From positions 1,488,001-1,552,000 of the forward strand of contig OY764869.1 in assembly GCA_963668585.1 (NCBI GenBank): a DNA stretch of 64,000 nucleotides, read 5' to 3'. Below are positions 32,801 through 41,208 of the stretch, piece by piece. The DNA is from Bin87 sp963668585 (GTDB lineage: Bacteria; Chloroflexota; Dehalococcoidia; Lucifugimonadales; UBA3495). Every line of letters begins with the position of its first letter. The first letter of the stretch is position 1. A program made the translations under genes and the position numbers. Below the pieces are notes generated by a model. The model ran no database searches and was not told where the DNA came from. It saw nothing but the letters and a program-made list of their open reading frames with translations.

Positions 32801-35800
32801 GCCCAGGTTCCGTATTTCTGTTTCGCCTCCGCCGACGTCATCGGTTCGAGACCGGCGTACTCCTCCACGCCGAAAGCTTCCAGCACCCGCTTCCAGCGGT
32901 TCACGTGGACCGGGCCGTGCTGGGTCTCCGCCATGTAGCTGCGCACGTCCGCGATCAGCTGCGGATCCACCGTCACGCCGTCGTTGTCGGCGACCGCGAC
33001 GCTCGCTTTGCGGTTCGTCGCGTCGATCGTGTAGCGATTGCCCGTGTTCAGCGTCGTGGTGATGACGCCGGCCGGCTCGCCCCTGCTGTCGTCGTCGGTG
33101 GCGACGCTCAGCGTGGCGCTGCCCGTGGTCGGAACGACCACCTGCCGCCGGCCGTTCGTGACGCCGTAGGCGCCGGTCTCTTCCACCCACACGTTGACGT
33201 ACAGGGCGGCCGGCGGAGCCGGGGTTGACGTGAGCGTGAAGCTCGCGCCATGGCCCTCGGTTATGCCGGCGCCGGCCGTGACGCTAATCACTGGCCTGGC
33301 GTTCTGCTGCTGCTGGACTGCCGCTTCGTAGGCATCCAGCTCGGCGATCACCGGCTGCCACACGGGGTCCGAGCCGTATTGCGCTCTCGCGTTGGCCGCG
33401 GTCATCGCCCGCATGCCTCCGCGAATCCAGTTGTCTTCCCCGAGCCCGAAGGCGATCAGCACGGTGCGCCAGACCCGTCGGTTCATGTTGCCCATGCCGT
33501 CGTCGGCTGTGTGCTGGTAGACCGTCGCCAGCACCGCCGCGCTGACCTGGTAGTCGTCGTCCGACACGGCGACGCTGGCCGCGTGGTCCGTGGCGTGCAG
33601 CGTGTAGCGCGGCCCCGCCGCGGCGGTCACCGTGACCGTGCCGTCGGCCTCGCCCGCGCCATCGTTGCTCGTCGCGATCGTCAACGTCGCAGAACCCGAT
33701 GTCGGGATCGTCACCGTGCGCTTGCCCGTGCTCGCGCCGAAGTCGCCGCTCTGGCTGACCGTCACGCTGACATCGAGGTCAGCCGACGGAGCCGAAGTCG
33801 CCGTGATCGTGAAGCTGGCCGGGTCGCCCTCAATGATCGCAGGGCCGGCGCTGACACTGATCGTCGCCGTCGACCCGCTGTCGTCGTCGATCAGCGGCAG
33901 GCTGACGCCGCGCGGGTTGGTGACGCCGTAGTCGTCGCTGGGATTGATTCGCGCCTCGATCGTGCCGTCGGCGCGCTCCTGGTCATCTGAGTAGCTCGTG
34001 ACCACCCAGTCGACCGAGCGGTGCCCGGCCGGCAGCGTGATCGTCGTCGCCTCTTCGGCGCCGACGTAGTTCAGGCCCTCGCCCATCTCCTGCGAGAGGT
34101 AGACCTTGACCGTCCTGTCCAGCAATGGCGTGCGGTCGGCCGTGATCGTGAAGGTGGCGTCGGTACCCTCGTCCACCCACTGCGACGCGCTGGAAATCGT
34201 CAGCATCGGCGGCTCCGCCAATTGCTGACTCGCCGGCGCGTTCGGGAAGTTGGACGGGCAGGCGACTGGGTAGAAGGCCTTGTGCTCCGTCGCGCCCGCC
34301 CCCGTCACCGGGTCCTCGTCGGGGCTGCGCACGTGGATGCACTGCACCACCGCTTCGCCGGGCACCCGGAAGCCGCGAATCGAGTACGGCGTCACCGTCA
34401 TCCGATAGATCGGGCTGCCCGGGCTGTACACCACCGAATCCATAGTCAGGTCCGGGGTCAGGAAGTATGCCGGGTAGTAATTCTCGAATGGGTCGCCCTT
34501 CCCGGCGACCAGCTTTTCCGGGCTCACGTCCCACGTCAGCGTCGTCGGCAGCCGGTCTCCGTCGGCGTAGGTCGGCCCGCCGTCCGAGCGCGGATCCGAC
34601 ATGCCCTTGGCCATGCCCTCCACCTTGACCTCGAACTTGCGGAAGTTCCCCATGGCGGCGTCGGCGTCGTTCACCTTTAGCCTGTCGGCGGCATCGCCGG
34701 CCTGGAAGGCGTCAATCTGCGCGGTGCGCCAGTGCAGCTGGATCGGAACCTGCCAGTTCCCGCCAGCGATGTTGAAACCGCCGCCGAGTCTCTCACGGTG
34801 TATGCGTATCCGCCCCGGATACGCGTCCGCCGAATTCAGGTCCGATGGCCGCGGCGACGTATTCGCGTCGATCACCGTCACCGTAACCTCGAACCAGTCG
34901 GCGACGGGCGGGTTGCCAAGCGCGCCGGTGGTGCCCTGCGGGTACACGCCGTGGAAGATGTGAATGTCTTCCCAGGGGTTATGCGGGTTGGCGCAGCGCA
35001 CCCACACCTCGACCTCTTGCGGCACGTCCCAGTTGGTCGAGGAGAAAAGCAGGCGGGAGGTAGGCACCGTAACCCGGCCCTCGGGCAACTGATTGCCCAT
35101 CCCTCTCATGGGGCTGGTGCGGCCGGTAATGGCCATCTGTTTCTTGAAAATATCCTCGTACTGCTGTTTGAATCCTTTCCGGTCCCTCGGGTGCTTGTCG
35201 TCGGGGCCGAAGATGGCCACCACCGCATTCTTCCGGGTCGGCGGCGGCTGGGCCAGCTTCACCGTGTAGGTCAGCTTCCGGTATTCGCCAAAGGTAGACG
35301 GGTCCGGATGCCAGTTGCCGCCCACGACCGCCGAACCCTCATTCGGAGCGCAGGACTCATGCTCATCCACCATGAAGGAGGCCCCGGGCCGCTCGTCTTC
35401 GTAGACGTTGCTGCGGTTGTAGGGGTCTATGCCATCGTAGGAGTAGCGGACCACTTCATCGATGGAGGAGTGGAGCACCTCCACCGTGGTCTTGCTGGGG
35501 TCGGCGCGGCCGAAGATCGGTACCAGAGTCTCAAACTCCTCCACTATGAACACCGGCGAAATTCCGTAGAAGGAGTGCATTTGGGTGCGTGGGGCAACAT
35601 TATGGCCTAGCGGGTCCCTATCGCCTGCGTTCGCTTTGAATTGGCCTTGGGTGACTCCCCTGCTGTGGCCCAGCGGGTTTCCGGACTTGGTGCCGCCGTT
35701 GTTGGTGCCGGTCCAGGGCCAGTCGTTGGGGGACTGGGTGCCTGCCTGGTCGCGTCGGTCGGCCTCCTCCCAGTTTACCCAAGTATCCTTCCAGAACCCG

Positions 35801-36306
35801 TTGTAGTTCGCAGCCACCAGCGGCCCGTTCAACCAGAAGATGTGCACGCCGGGGCCGTCGGTGTCGGGGTTCATGTTGGTGTGGTCGCGGGCGTCCACCG
35901 TCGCCGTCGATCCCACCACCCTGAACAGCGACGCATAGGGCCGGATCGCGGGATGCGCGATCTGGTTCGGGTTCCCGGTGATCCTGCGGGCTTCCGTCTG
36001 GACGATCGCGTCGTAGATGGCGATATCGGTGGACGTGGCGGCGTCCCATCTGGTGGTCAGGAACAGCAGCCGGAAGGTAGTGCCCGGGCTAATCCCGGCC
36101 GGTCTCAGCGGCCAGTCCCGCGGGACGGTGTAGGTGCCGTCCGGGTTGGGTGTCGGGAGACCCTGCGCGGAGACTTCCTCCGGCCCGCTCGCCAGCAGCG
36201 GCATAAGAACCAGCGCCGCCAGCATCAGGACCAGCCCAACGCCGAATAACCCTCCCCGCCGCCGCCATCGAGACGCCGGCGACGCCTGACGGTTGCCGCC
36301 CCTCAT
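29896..36306 (-). CDS. Giant exported Calx-beta repeat protein
   Basis: The 2,136-aa product from ATG 36306 has a Sec signal (basic start, then GLVLMLAALVLMPLLASG, ending VSAQG). An in-frame ATG at 36375 is possible. An N-terminal unit of about 220 residues (FRLLFLTTRWDAATSTDIAI up to GISPVFIVEE) is one I have seen in exported proteins of uncultured bacteria but that has no name I know. After a beta-rich middle come about ten Calx-beta repeats ending in DDD-type calcium-binding turns. Four of these are nearly identical, and among them lie four helical modules (ADVRSYAAETQHGAKHVNRW). Calx-beta repeats bind calcium and stiffen adhesins. No sortase motif or C-terminal membrane anchor is seen. 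A role in adhesion or matrix is inference. Confidence 0.8.
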   Translation of the reverse strand: MRGGNRQASPASRWRRRGGLFGVGLVLMLAALVLMPLLASGPEEVSAQGLPTPNPDGTYTVPRDWPLRPAGISPGTTFRLLFLTTRWDAATSTDIAIYDAIVQTEARRITGNPNQIAHPAIRPYASLFRVVGSTATVDARDHTNMNPDTDGPGVHIFWLNGPLVAANYNGFWKDTWVNWEEADRRDQAGTQSPNDWPWTGTNNGGTKSGNPLGHSRGVTQGQFKANAGDRDPLGHNVAPRTQMHSFYGISPVFIVEEFETLVPIFGRADPSKTTVEVLHSSIDEVVRYSYDGIDPYNRSNVYEDERPGASFMVDEHESCAPNEGSAVVGGNWHPDPSTFGEYRKLTYTVKLAQPPPTRKNAVVAIFGPDDKHPRDRKGFKQQYEDIFKKQMAITGRTSPMRGMGNQLPEGRVTVPTSRLLFSSTNWDVPQEVEVWVRCANPHNPWEDIHIFHGVYPQGTTGALGNPPVADWFEVTVTVIDANTSPRPSDLNSADAYPGRIRIHRERLGGGFNIAGGNWQVPIQLHWRTAQIDAFQAGDAADRLKVNDADAAMGNFRKFEVKVEGMAKGMSDPRSDGGPTYADGDRLPTTLTWDVSPEKLVAGKGDPFENYYPAYFLTPDLTMDSVVYSPGSPIYRMTVTPYSIRGFRVPGEAVVQCIHVRSPDEDPVTGAGATEHKAFYPVACPSNFPNAPASQQLAEPPMLTISSASQWVDEGTDATFTITADRTPLLDRTVKVYLSQEMGEGLNYVGAEEATTITLPAGHRSVDWVVTSYSDDQERADGTIEARINPSDDYGVTNPRGVSLPLIDDDSGSTATISVSAGPAIIEGDPASFTITATSAPSADLDVSVTVSQSGDFGASTGKRTVTIPTSGSATLTIATSNDGAGEADGTVTVTAAAGPRYTLHATDHAASVAVSDDDYQVSAAVLATVYQHTADDGMGNMNRRVWRTVLIAFGLGEDNWIRGGMRAMTAANARAQYGSDPVWQPVIAELDAYEAAVQQQQNARPVISVTAGAGITEGHGASFTLTSTPAPPAALYVNVWVEETGAYGVTNGRRQVVVPTTGSATLSVATDDDSRGEPAGVITTTLNTGNRYTIDATNRKASVAVADNDGVTVDPQLIADVRSYMAETQHGPVHVNRWKRVLEAFGVEEYAGLEPMTSAEAKQKYGTWARWQPVIPVLEAIEAAGQTVVTPVTPTPEVSITAGADVTEGGSAEFTISASPTPAADLPVSVTVSQSGEYGVSTGVQTVTIPTTGIATLTIATSNDAVDETDGSVTATVNTGSGYTVSSSQGAGTVNVADDDATPVTPVAPQPTLDPQLVADVRSYAGETQHGAGHVNRWKRVLEAFGVEDYPNLEPTTAGEAQAHADIGRARWIPVAEYLVALEAANPQPAPAPTSESVNAQVLADVRSYAAETQHGAKHVNRWKRVLEAFGAESYPDLEPMTAAAAQVYADAGWGRWVPVAAELQAIESATPAPTPTPAPVVTPEVNILSSVGGSEGQTVTFGISANPAPSSDLNVGINVVTTGDFGYGAIPSSVTIPTGGSVTLSITTTDDSADEPDGSVTLTLNGGSGYTVGALASETVSVTDDDATVAPVVQDPEVSVTAGSDVTEGGNAEFTITASPAPAANLPVSVTITASGDYGASAGQRTVTIPTGGSATLTIATSDDSVDETDGSVTATVNTGDGYTVSSSQGAGTVSVSDNDVTPEVSVTAGSGITEGGNAEFTITASPAPAADLDVTVTVTQDGDYGASTGAQTVTIPTGGSATLTIATSDDSVDETDGSVTATVNTGDGYTVSGSQGAGTVAVSDNDVTPEVSITAGSGITEGGDAEFTITASPAPDADLDVSVTVTQDGDYGASTGQRTVTIPTGGSATLTIATSDDSVDETDGSVTATVNTGDGYTVSSSQGAGTVSVSDNDVTPEVSITAGSGITEGGDAEFTITASPAPAADLDVTVTVTQDGDYGVSTGQRTVTIPTGGSATLTIATSDDSVDETDGSVTATVNTGDDYTVSSSQGAGTVAVSDNDDAPAQQLPEVSVEDAQGSEGNLYLEFMVTLSEASEETVTVWYEIREGTATNGVDYAIGNLKVVFQPGWTWAYAGVNVYDDSRREDDETLELVLTEAEGAVITDGTATGTILDDD
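30241..31524 (-). repeat. Four tandem 321-bp repeats coding Calx-beta units
   Basis: Copies begin at about 30241, 30562, 30883 and 31204, each 321 bases (107 residues). The DNA identity is high, with changes mostly in few codons (for example GTC/GTA, GGC/GGT). This implies recent duplication or gene conversion and makes assembly across this part error-prone. Confidence 0.85.
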
Positions 36307-36642
36307 GAACCGCACCCCCCTGAGTCGGGGGGAGGCTGAAAGGGGTATGTAACGGCTGCAGAACTCTCTCAACATCTTAACCACACTCCAGTGTAATCTA
36401 CTGGCCGACGCTGACGCTGGGGTTGCCCGGCGGCCTGGCGATACGCCGATTGGCGCTGCCGGAAAGGGTTGACCAGCGTCTCCGCTGAACTCATGGCTTT
36501 TCGTGCCATACCGAGAAATAGCAAACTAGACTATACGCTTGCCGCCACAGCCGGCGCAAGGTTTGTCGCGTCCCCATAGACCGGAAATTCTTCAGAAATC
36601 CGCGCCTTGGAAACTGCTGAATAATTATATATATTAATATGT
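36307..36642. other. Upstream region of the giant gene and left end of the IS607 element
   Basis: It includes a likely leader of the giant gene and an AT-rich tract (about 36618-36640) just before the IS607 transposase start. No gene is seen. The left end of the IS607 element should lie here, but its boundary cannot be fixed. Confidence 0.45.
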
Positions 36643-37227
36643 ATGGTTATAGGCAAACGCATCAGACTCACCGACTGGGGCCGCCAGTATGGTCTGGACC
36701 CGCAATCCACTTGGCGGATGCTCAATGAGGGTCGGCTCCCACCACACCTGCAGGTGGAGAGGATCGGGCGTCTCTGGTATGTGATACTGCCTGACGAAGA
36801 ACCGGCGCTGCTCACCGTGGGCTACGCCCGGGTGTCCAGCCACGAGCAGAAACCGCAGCTGGAGCCGCAGGCCAACCGGCTGTGGGCCCATGCCGGGCAG
36901 AATGGGATCAAGCTGGATCGAGTTGTTTGCGAGGTTGCCAGCGGCTTGAACGACCGGCGACCCAAGCTACGCCGGCTGCTGTCGGATCCCAAGGTGGGGA
37001 CCATATTGGTGGAACATCGGGACCGGCTGGCGAGGTTCGGCGTGGGCATGGTCCAGGCCATGCTGGAAGCACGTGGTGGAGGACTGCGCGTCGTCGAGGA
37101 CCAGGAAGTCGATGATGACCTGGTGCGGGACATGACCGAGATACTGACGTGCTTCTGCGCGCGGCTCTACGGTCGGCGCAGCGCCGCCAACCGCGCCAGG
37201 AGAGCGATCAGCATCGCGCAGGAATAG
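36643..37227 (+). CDS. tnpA: IS607-type serine recombinase TnpA
   Basis: The 194-aa product has an N-terminal MerR-like HTH (about 1-55: RIRLTDWGRQYGLDPQSTWR). A serine resolvase catalytic domain follows, with YARVSSHEQKPQLEPQANRL holding the nucleophile Ser. Then come LVEHRDRLARFG (catalytic Arg region) and the final helix. This N-terminal DNA-binding, C-terminal catalytic order is the hallmark of IS607 transposases and the reverse of normal resolvases. It is full length with no frameshift. The partner TnpB is present but split away by the IS21 insertion. Confidence 0.9.
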   Translation: MVIGKRIRLTDWGRQYGLDPQSTWRMLNEGRLPPHLQVERIGRLWYVILPDEEPALLTVGYARVSSHEQKPQLEPQANRLWAHAGQNGIKLDRVVCEVASGLNDRRPKLRRLLSDPKVGTILVEHRDRLARFGVGMVQAMLEARGGGLRVVEDQEVDDDLVRDMTEILTCFCARLYGRRSAANRARRAISIAQE

Positions 37228-37412
37228 CCCGCATGGTCAGGACACGCACCAAACAGCGCACCACCTGCCCCGAGGCTGTCATTGACCAAGGACTTTGACC
37301 CGTTAATCCCGAAAAATTGCCAGGGTCATGGACCCAGGATTTACAGGGTCATGGACCCACTCTGGAAGCCATAACGGCGACCATTGCCGCACTTCGTATT
37401 TGAGGTGCAGCG

Positions 37413-38984
37413 ATGGCGTACCGGGAGGTTTTCAGGATGGAAATACAAGAGATAATTCGCCGATGGCAGGCCGGGGCGGGCCGGCGACAGATCGCCGCGG
37501 GCACCGGTCTGTCGCGCAACACGGTGCGCCGTTACCTGTTGGCGGCAAAGGCGGAGGGGATTGCCCAGGAAGGGCCGGTTCCCACCGAAGAGCAGTTGAG
37601 CCGCCTGGCGGCGGTCAGTCAGTCGGGACCACGGCAGGTGGAGACGCCCAGCCAGGACCAGTTGGAGCCGTGGGCGGACCAGATCTACCAGTGGATCGCC
37701 AACGACCGGCTGCAGATGACCCGTATCCACGAGCTGCTTTTGGCCAGAGGATGCGTATTGTCGTATCAGTCGCTGCGTCGTTTCGTGCTGAAGCGGAACT
37801 GGCGGAGGCCCAGCACGACCACGGTGCGGATGGAGGACACGCCGCCCGGTGAGGTGGCCGAGGCCGACTTCGGCCGGCTGGGGATGATCACCGACCCGAC
37901 CACCGGCAAGCGCAAGGCGGTCTGGGCCATGATCATCGTGCTGTGCCATTCCCGGCACTGCTTCGTCTGGCCCATGCAACTGCAGAAGCTGCCGGACGTG
38001 ATCGCCGGACTGGAAGCGGCCTGGGCTTTTTTCGGCGGGATGCCCAAGTACCTGGTCATCGACAATTTCCCCGCCGCAGTGGTGGGCACCGATCCGCTGC
38101 ATCCCGTTCTCACCAGGGGCTTCCTGGAGTATGCGCAGCGCCGCGGTTTCATCGCCGATCCGGCGAGGGTGGGCCACCCCAAGGACAAACCCAAGGTGGA
38201 GCGTGGCGTGCCCTACGCCCGAGAGCGTTTCTACAAAGGCGCCGATTTCGACGACTTCACCCACGTAAGAGCAGCTGCGCCGAAGTGGTGTCTGGACGTG
38301 GCCGGAATGCGCATTCACGGCACCACCCGCAAGCAGCCGCTGGTGGTCTTCCAGGATGAGGAGCGCCACGCCCTGCTTCCCTGGGACGGAGAGCCCTACG
38401 ACATCGCCGACTGGCGCACCGCCAAGGTCCATCCCGATCACCACATCCAGTGCCTGCAGGCGCTCTACTCGGTGCCGTCGGACGTGTGTCCACCGCGACA
38501 GGAGGTGGAGGTCAGGGTGGACAGCAAGCTGGTGCGCATCTACCACCGGGGCCAGCTGATCAAAACTCACGTCCGCCAGCCGGCGGGCGGGCGATCCACC
38601 GACCCTGATGATTACCCCGCGGAGATCAGCCCCTACACCACCAGGGTGCCGGATTGGATCAAGCGCAGCGCCGCCAAGCTGGGACCGGGGGTCGCCGAAT
38701 TCGCCGACCGTCTCTTTGATGACAAAGCGCCCTGGTCCAGGATCCGCCAGGGACACAAGCTACTGCGCCTGGGCGAGCGCTACACGGCAAAGCGTCTGGA
38801 CGCCGCCTGTCGTCGCGCCCTCGACGTGGATCTCATCGACGTGCGCCGCGTGGAACGCATCCTGGTGCAGGCCTTGGAAGAGGAAACCACGCCCCAACTG
38901 CCTTTGCCTTTACCGCCGGGACGCTTCGCCCGTCCCGGCAGCGTCTTCGCTCATACCACCGTGTACCGCCGTCAGCCAGCCTGA
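37413..38984 (+). CDS. istA: IS21-type transposase IstA
   Basis: The 523-aa protein begins with a helix-turn-helix (IQEIIRRWQAGAGRRQIAAG, then TGLSRNTVRRYLLAA). The rve/DDE catalytic core has AEADFGRLGMIT (first Asp), KYLVIDNFPAAV (second Asp) and KPKVERGVPYARERF (Glu). This is the normal IstA order. The C-terminal part carries a Mu-type domain and is full length. It makes the cuts and joins for transposition together with IstB, whose gene starts 17 bases later. Confidence 0.92.
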   Translation: MAYREVFRMEIQEIIRRWQAGAGRRQIAAGTGLSRNTVRRYLLAAKAEGIAQEGPVPTEEQLSRLAAVSQSGPRQVETPSQDQLEPWADQIYQWIANDRLQMTRIHELLLARGCVLSYQSLRRFVLKRNWRRPSTTTVRMEDTPPGEVAEADFGRLGMITDPTTGKRKAVWAMIIVLCHSRHCFVWPMQLQKLPDVIAGLEAAWAFFGGMPKYLVIDNFPAAVVGTDPLHPVLTRGFLEYAQRRGFIADPARVGHPKDKPKVERGVPYARERFYKGADFDDFTHVRAAAPKWCLDVAGMRIHGTTRKQPLVVFQDEERHALLPWDGEPYDIADWRTAKVHPDHHIQCLQALYSVPSDVCPPRQEVEVRVDSKLVRIYHRGQLIKTHVRQPAGGRSTDPDDYPAEISPYTTRVPDWIKRSAAKLGPGVAEFADRLFDDKAPWSRIRQGHKLLRLGERYTAKRLDAACRRALDVDLIDVRRVERILVQALEEETTPQLPLPLPPGRFARPGSVFAHTTVYRRQPA

Positions 38985-39001
38985 CCCGAGGAGATCACCC
39001 C

Positions 39002-39769
39002 ATGACCCGCGTTACAGAACTCACGCCCTTGCTCAAAAGCCTCAAGCTGGGCGCCTTATCCGCCACCCTGCCCGAACGCATCGCCCTGGCCCGCAGGGAA
39101 CAGCTGGACTACGCATCATTCCTGGAGATCATTCTCAGCGACGAGGTCAATCGCCGCGCTCACCGGCGCACCGAAGTCCGGCTCCACAACGCCGGTTTCG
39201 AGGAAACCTGCCGACTGGAGGACTTCGACTGGTCAGCGTCAATTACCCTGGATCGCCGTCTGCTGGACGCCGTCTGCTCCCTGGAGTTTCTCGACAAGCA
39301 CGAGCATGTCCTCCTGGTGGGACCGGCAGGCGTCGGCAAGAGCTTCCTCGCCCAGGCCCTGGGCTACTCAGCCATCCGCGCTGGACACACCGTGCGCTTC
39401 AGCCACGCCGACGACTTCTTCAAGGCCATGGCACAAGCCCGGGTGGACAACTCGGTGGACCGCGCCTTTCGGTCATTCCTGTCCCCAGACCTGCTCATCC
39501 TGGACGACCTGGGACTGCACCGCCTCACCGCCCAGCAGTCCGCCGACCTCTACGAACTCATCCTCAACCGCCACCGGTCGTCCAGCTTCGTCATCACCAG
39601 CAATCGGGCCGTGGACGAATGGCTCAGCCTGTTCGACGATCCTATCCTCGGCAACAGCGCCCTGGACCGGCTGGCCAACGCCAGCTACCAGATCGTAATC
39701 GACGGAACCAGCTACCGGGAGCGGCTTTCGCCACACCGCGCACTCCTGGGCAACCAAGGAGGTGATTGA
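39002..39769 (+). CDS. istB: IS21-type ATPase helper IstB
   Basis: The 255-aa AAA+ protein has Walker A GPAGVGKSFL near residue 105 and Walker B LLILDDLGLH near residue 165, followed by FVITSNRAVDEW as sensor. It helps choose targets for IstA. The normal length (about 250 aa) and intact motifs suggest a functional element. Confidence 0.92.
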   Translation: MTRVTELTPLLKSLKLGALSATLPERIALARREQLDYASFLEIILSDEVNRRAHRRTEVRLHNAGFEETCRLEDFDWSASITLDRRLLDAVCSLEFLDKHEHVLLVGPAGVGKSFLAQALGYSAIRAGHTVRFSHADDFFKAMAQARVDNSVDRAFRSFLSPDLLILDDLGLHRLTAQQSADLYELILNRHRSSSFVITSNRAVDEWLSLFDDPILGNSALDRLANASYQIVIDGTSYRERLSPHRALLGNQGGD

Positions 39770-39846
39770 CCGACCAAAAGCAACCTGCTATCTATCAAAT
39801 CGCCATGCTTCCAGGGTGGGTCCATGACCGTGGTCAAGACGGGTCA

Positions 39847-41208
39847 ATGACGGTGGAAATCGACACCGAGGATTGGCTCAAAGCCGGCATCAAGGTGACG
39901 GTCAGCCTGACGGTCAAGCAGGAACGATATGCCACCCGTGCGGTGGGCATTGCCCGCGCCGTCTACAACCTGATGGTAGCCACCCACCAGTCGGCCCGCG
40001 CCCAGGTCCACGCACTTTGGCCCAGTCCCATGGAGCTGGAGAAACAGTTCAACGACCTGAAGCATCAGCCCGAGTTCGGGATGCAGTACGCCACCGAGGT
40101 GAGTAAGTTCGTCGCCCAGGGCGCGTCGCGTGATTTCAGGCGCGCGTATGAGAACTGGCGCAATCCCGAACTGCGGGCCACTAGGCCAAGTTTCAAGAAG
40201 AAGAACCGTCAGGGTACCGGTTCGTTCCTGGCCGCATCCGGCGTGGAGCGAGTGCAGTACGATGGTCACCGTCGCATCAGGCTGCCCTATCTGGGCTCGG
40301 TGAAACTCAAGCGAGAGCTCCCGGATGGCATCCCCTACGAGGTGCGGATCAAGAAGGAGAACGGCTGCTGGTACGCCAGCGTCGACTACTGGAAGCCGCC
40401 CGTCGACGCCGAGGAGAAAACCCACCTCTGTGGCGCTGTCGATGTCGGTATAACCCCGCTGGCCGTGGACAGCGAACTGGTGCATTACGACAATCCCAAA
40501 GCGTTGTACCGGATGCTCGCCAAACTCCGCCGTTGGCAGCGTACCCTGGCACGGCGTACCGTGGGCTCCAGAGGCTGGCATGAAGCGCAAGGGCGCATCA
40601 ATGCCATTCACCGGCGCATCGTCGGACTGCGGGACAACGCGCACCACCAGGTCAGCCGACTGCTGGTCAGGAAGTACGCGGTGCTGGCCATCGAGAGCCT
40701 GAACGTGGCGGGCATGGACCAGCTCCGCCATCAAGCGAAAGCTATCCGCGACGCCGCCATCGGTGGACTGTTGCAGCAGATCCGCTACAAGGCAGACTGG
40801 TACGGCACCTTCGTGGTGGAAGCTGACCGGTTCTATCCGTCGAGCAAACTCTGCTCCGACTGCGGCGCTCACAACGCCGAGCTGGGTCGGGAACCATACT
40901 GGACCTGTTCCGACTGCGGCGTGCAACACGACCGCAACGAGAACGCCGCGCTCAACTTGTTGAGCATGGCGCTCAACGCAGCTCGCGACCTGCCTAAACT
41001 CGCGCTAGGGCCGGTTGGGCCCGATGTAACGCTCCCGGACGGGAAGGCACTGGCTGGCGGCAAACGCGTCGCCGGTGAAACCGGCCCGGATGAAGGGAGA
41101 ACTGCCTCGTCGACGCCGGCATCGCCAGCGGTAGACGATGGGGCCGCCCCGCATGGCGGTGGCCGACCGGAAGCGGTTGTCAAAACCCAGCTACAGCTGG
41201 CTATTTGA
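39847..41208 (+). CDS. tnpB: TnpB-type RNA-guided nuclease of IS607
   Basis: From ATG 39847 the product has about 453 aa. A longer frame reaches back into IS21 and would add about 27 residues. The RuvC-like core shows GAVDVGITPLA (first Asp), LAIESLNVAGM (Glu) and CSDCGVQHDRNENAALNLL (last Asp). The zinc ribbon is LCSDCG and TCSDCG. TnpB uses an RNA from the element's right end to guide DNA cleavage. The N-terminal part (SLTVKQERYATRAVGIARAV) is at the IS21 junction, and a short segment of the original start was probably lost. The C-terminus has about 70 extra residues that overlap the expected guide-RNA region. Activity is therefore uncertain. Confidence 0.85.
   Translation: MTVEIDTEDWLKAGIKVTVSLTVKQERYATRAVGIARAVYNLMVATHQSARAQVHALWPSPMELEKQFNDLKHQPEFGMQYATEVSKFVAQGASRDFRRAYENWRNPELRATRPSFKKKNRQGTGSFLAASGVERVQYDGHRRIRLPYLGSVKLKRELPDGIPYEVRIKKENGCWYASVDYWKPPVDAEEKTHLCGAVDVGITPLAVDSELVHYDNPKALYRMLAKLRRWQRTLARRTVGSRGWHEAQGRINAIHRRIVGLRDNAHHQVSRLLVRKYAVLAIESLNVAGMDQLRHQAKAIRDAAIGGLLQQIRYKADWYGTFVVEADRFYPSSKLCSDCGAHNAELGREPYWTCSDCGVQHDRNENAALNLLSMALNAARDLPKLALGPVGPDVTLPDGKALAGGKRVAGETGPDEGRTASSTPASPAVDDGAAPHGGGRPEAVVKTQLQLAI

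Larger units (their letters stand above)
37295..39847 (+). mobile_element. IS21-family element (istA, istB) with inverted tips
   Basis: The tips TTGACCCG (37295-37302) and CGGGTCAA (39840-39847) are exact inverse copies. Near the left end CAGGGTCATGGACCCA occurs twice (37321-37336, 37344-37359), and at the right end its inverse TGGGTCCATGACC lies at 39817-39829. Multiple terminal repeats and the istA-istB pair are IS21 features. I see no clear target duplication in the flanks (AAGGACT and TGACGGT). Confidence 0.85.
36643..41208 (+). mobile_element. IS607-family element (tnpA and tnpB) interrupted by an IS21 element
   Basis: A serine recombinase gene (36643-37227) and a TnpB gene (39847-41208), both rightward, form the IS607 pair. 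A complete IS21-type element lies between them. IS607 elements have no inverted repeats and make no target duplication, so the ends cannot be read from the sequence. The limits given are those of the genes. Confidence 0.8.
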
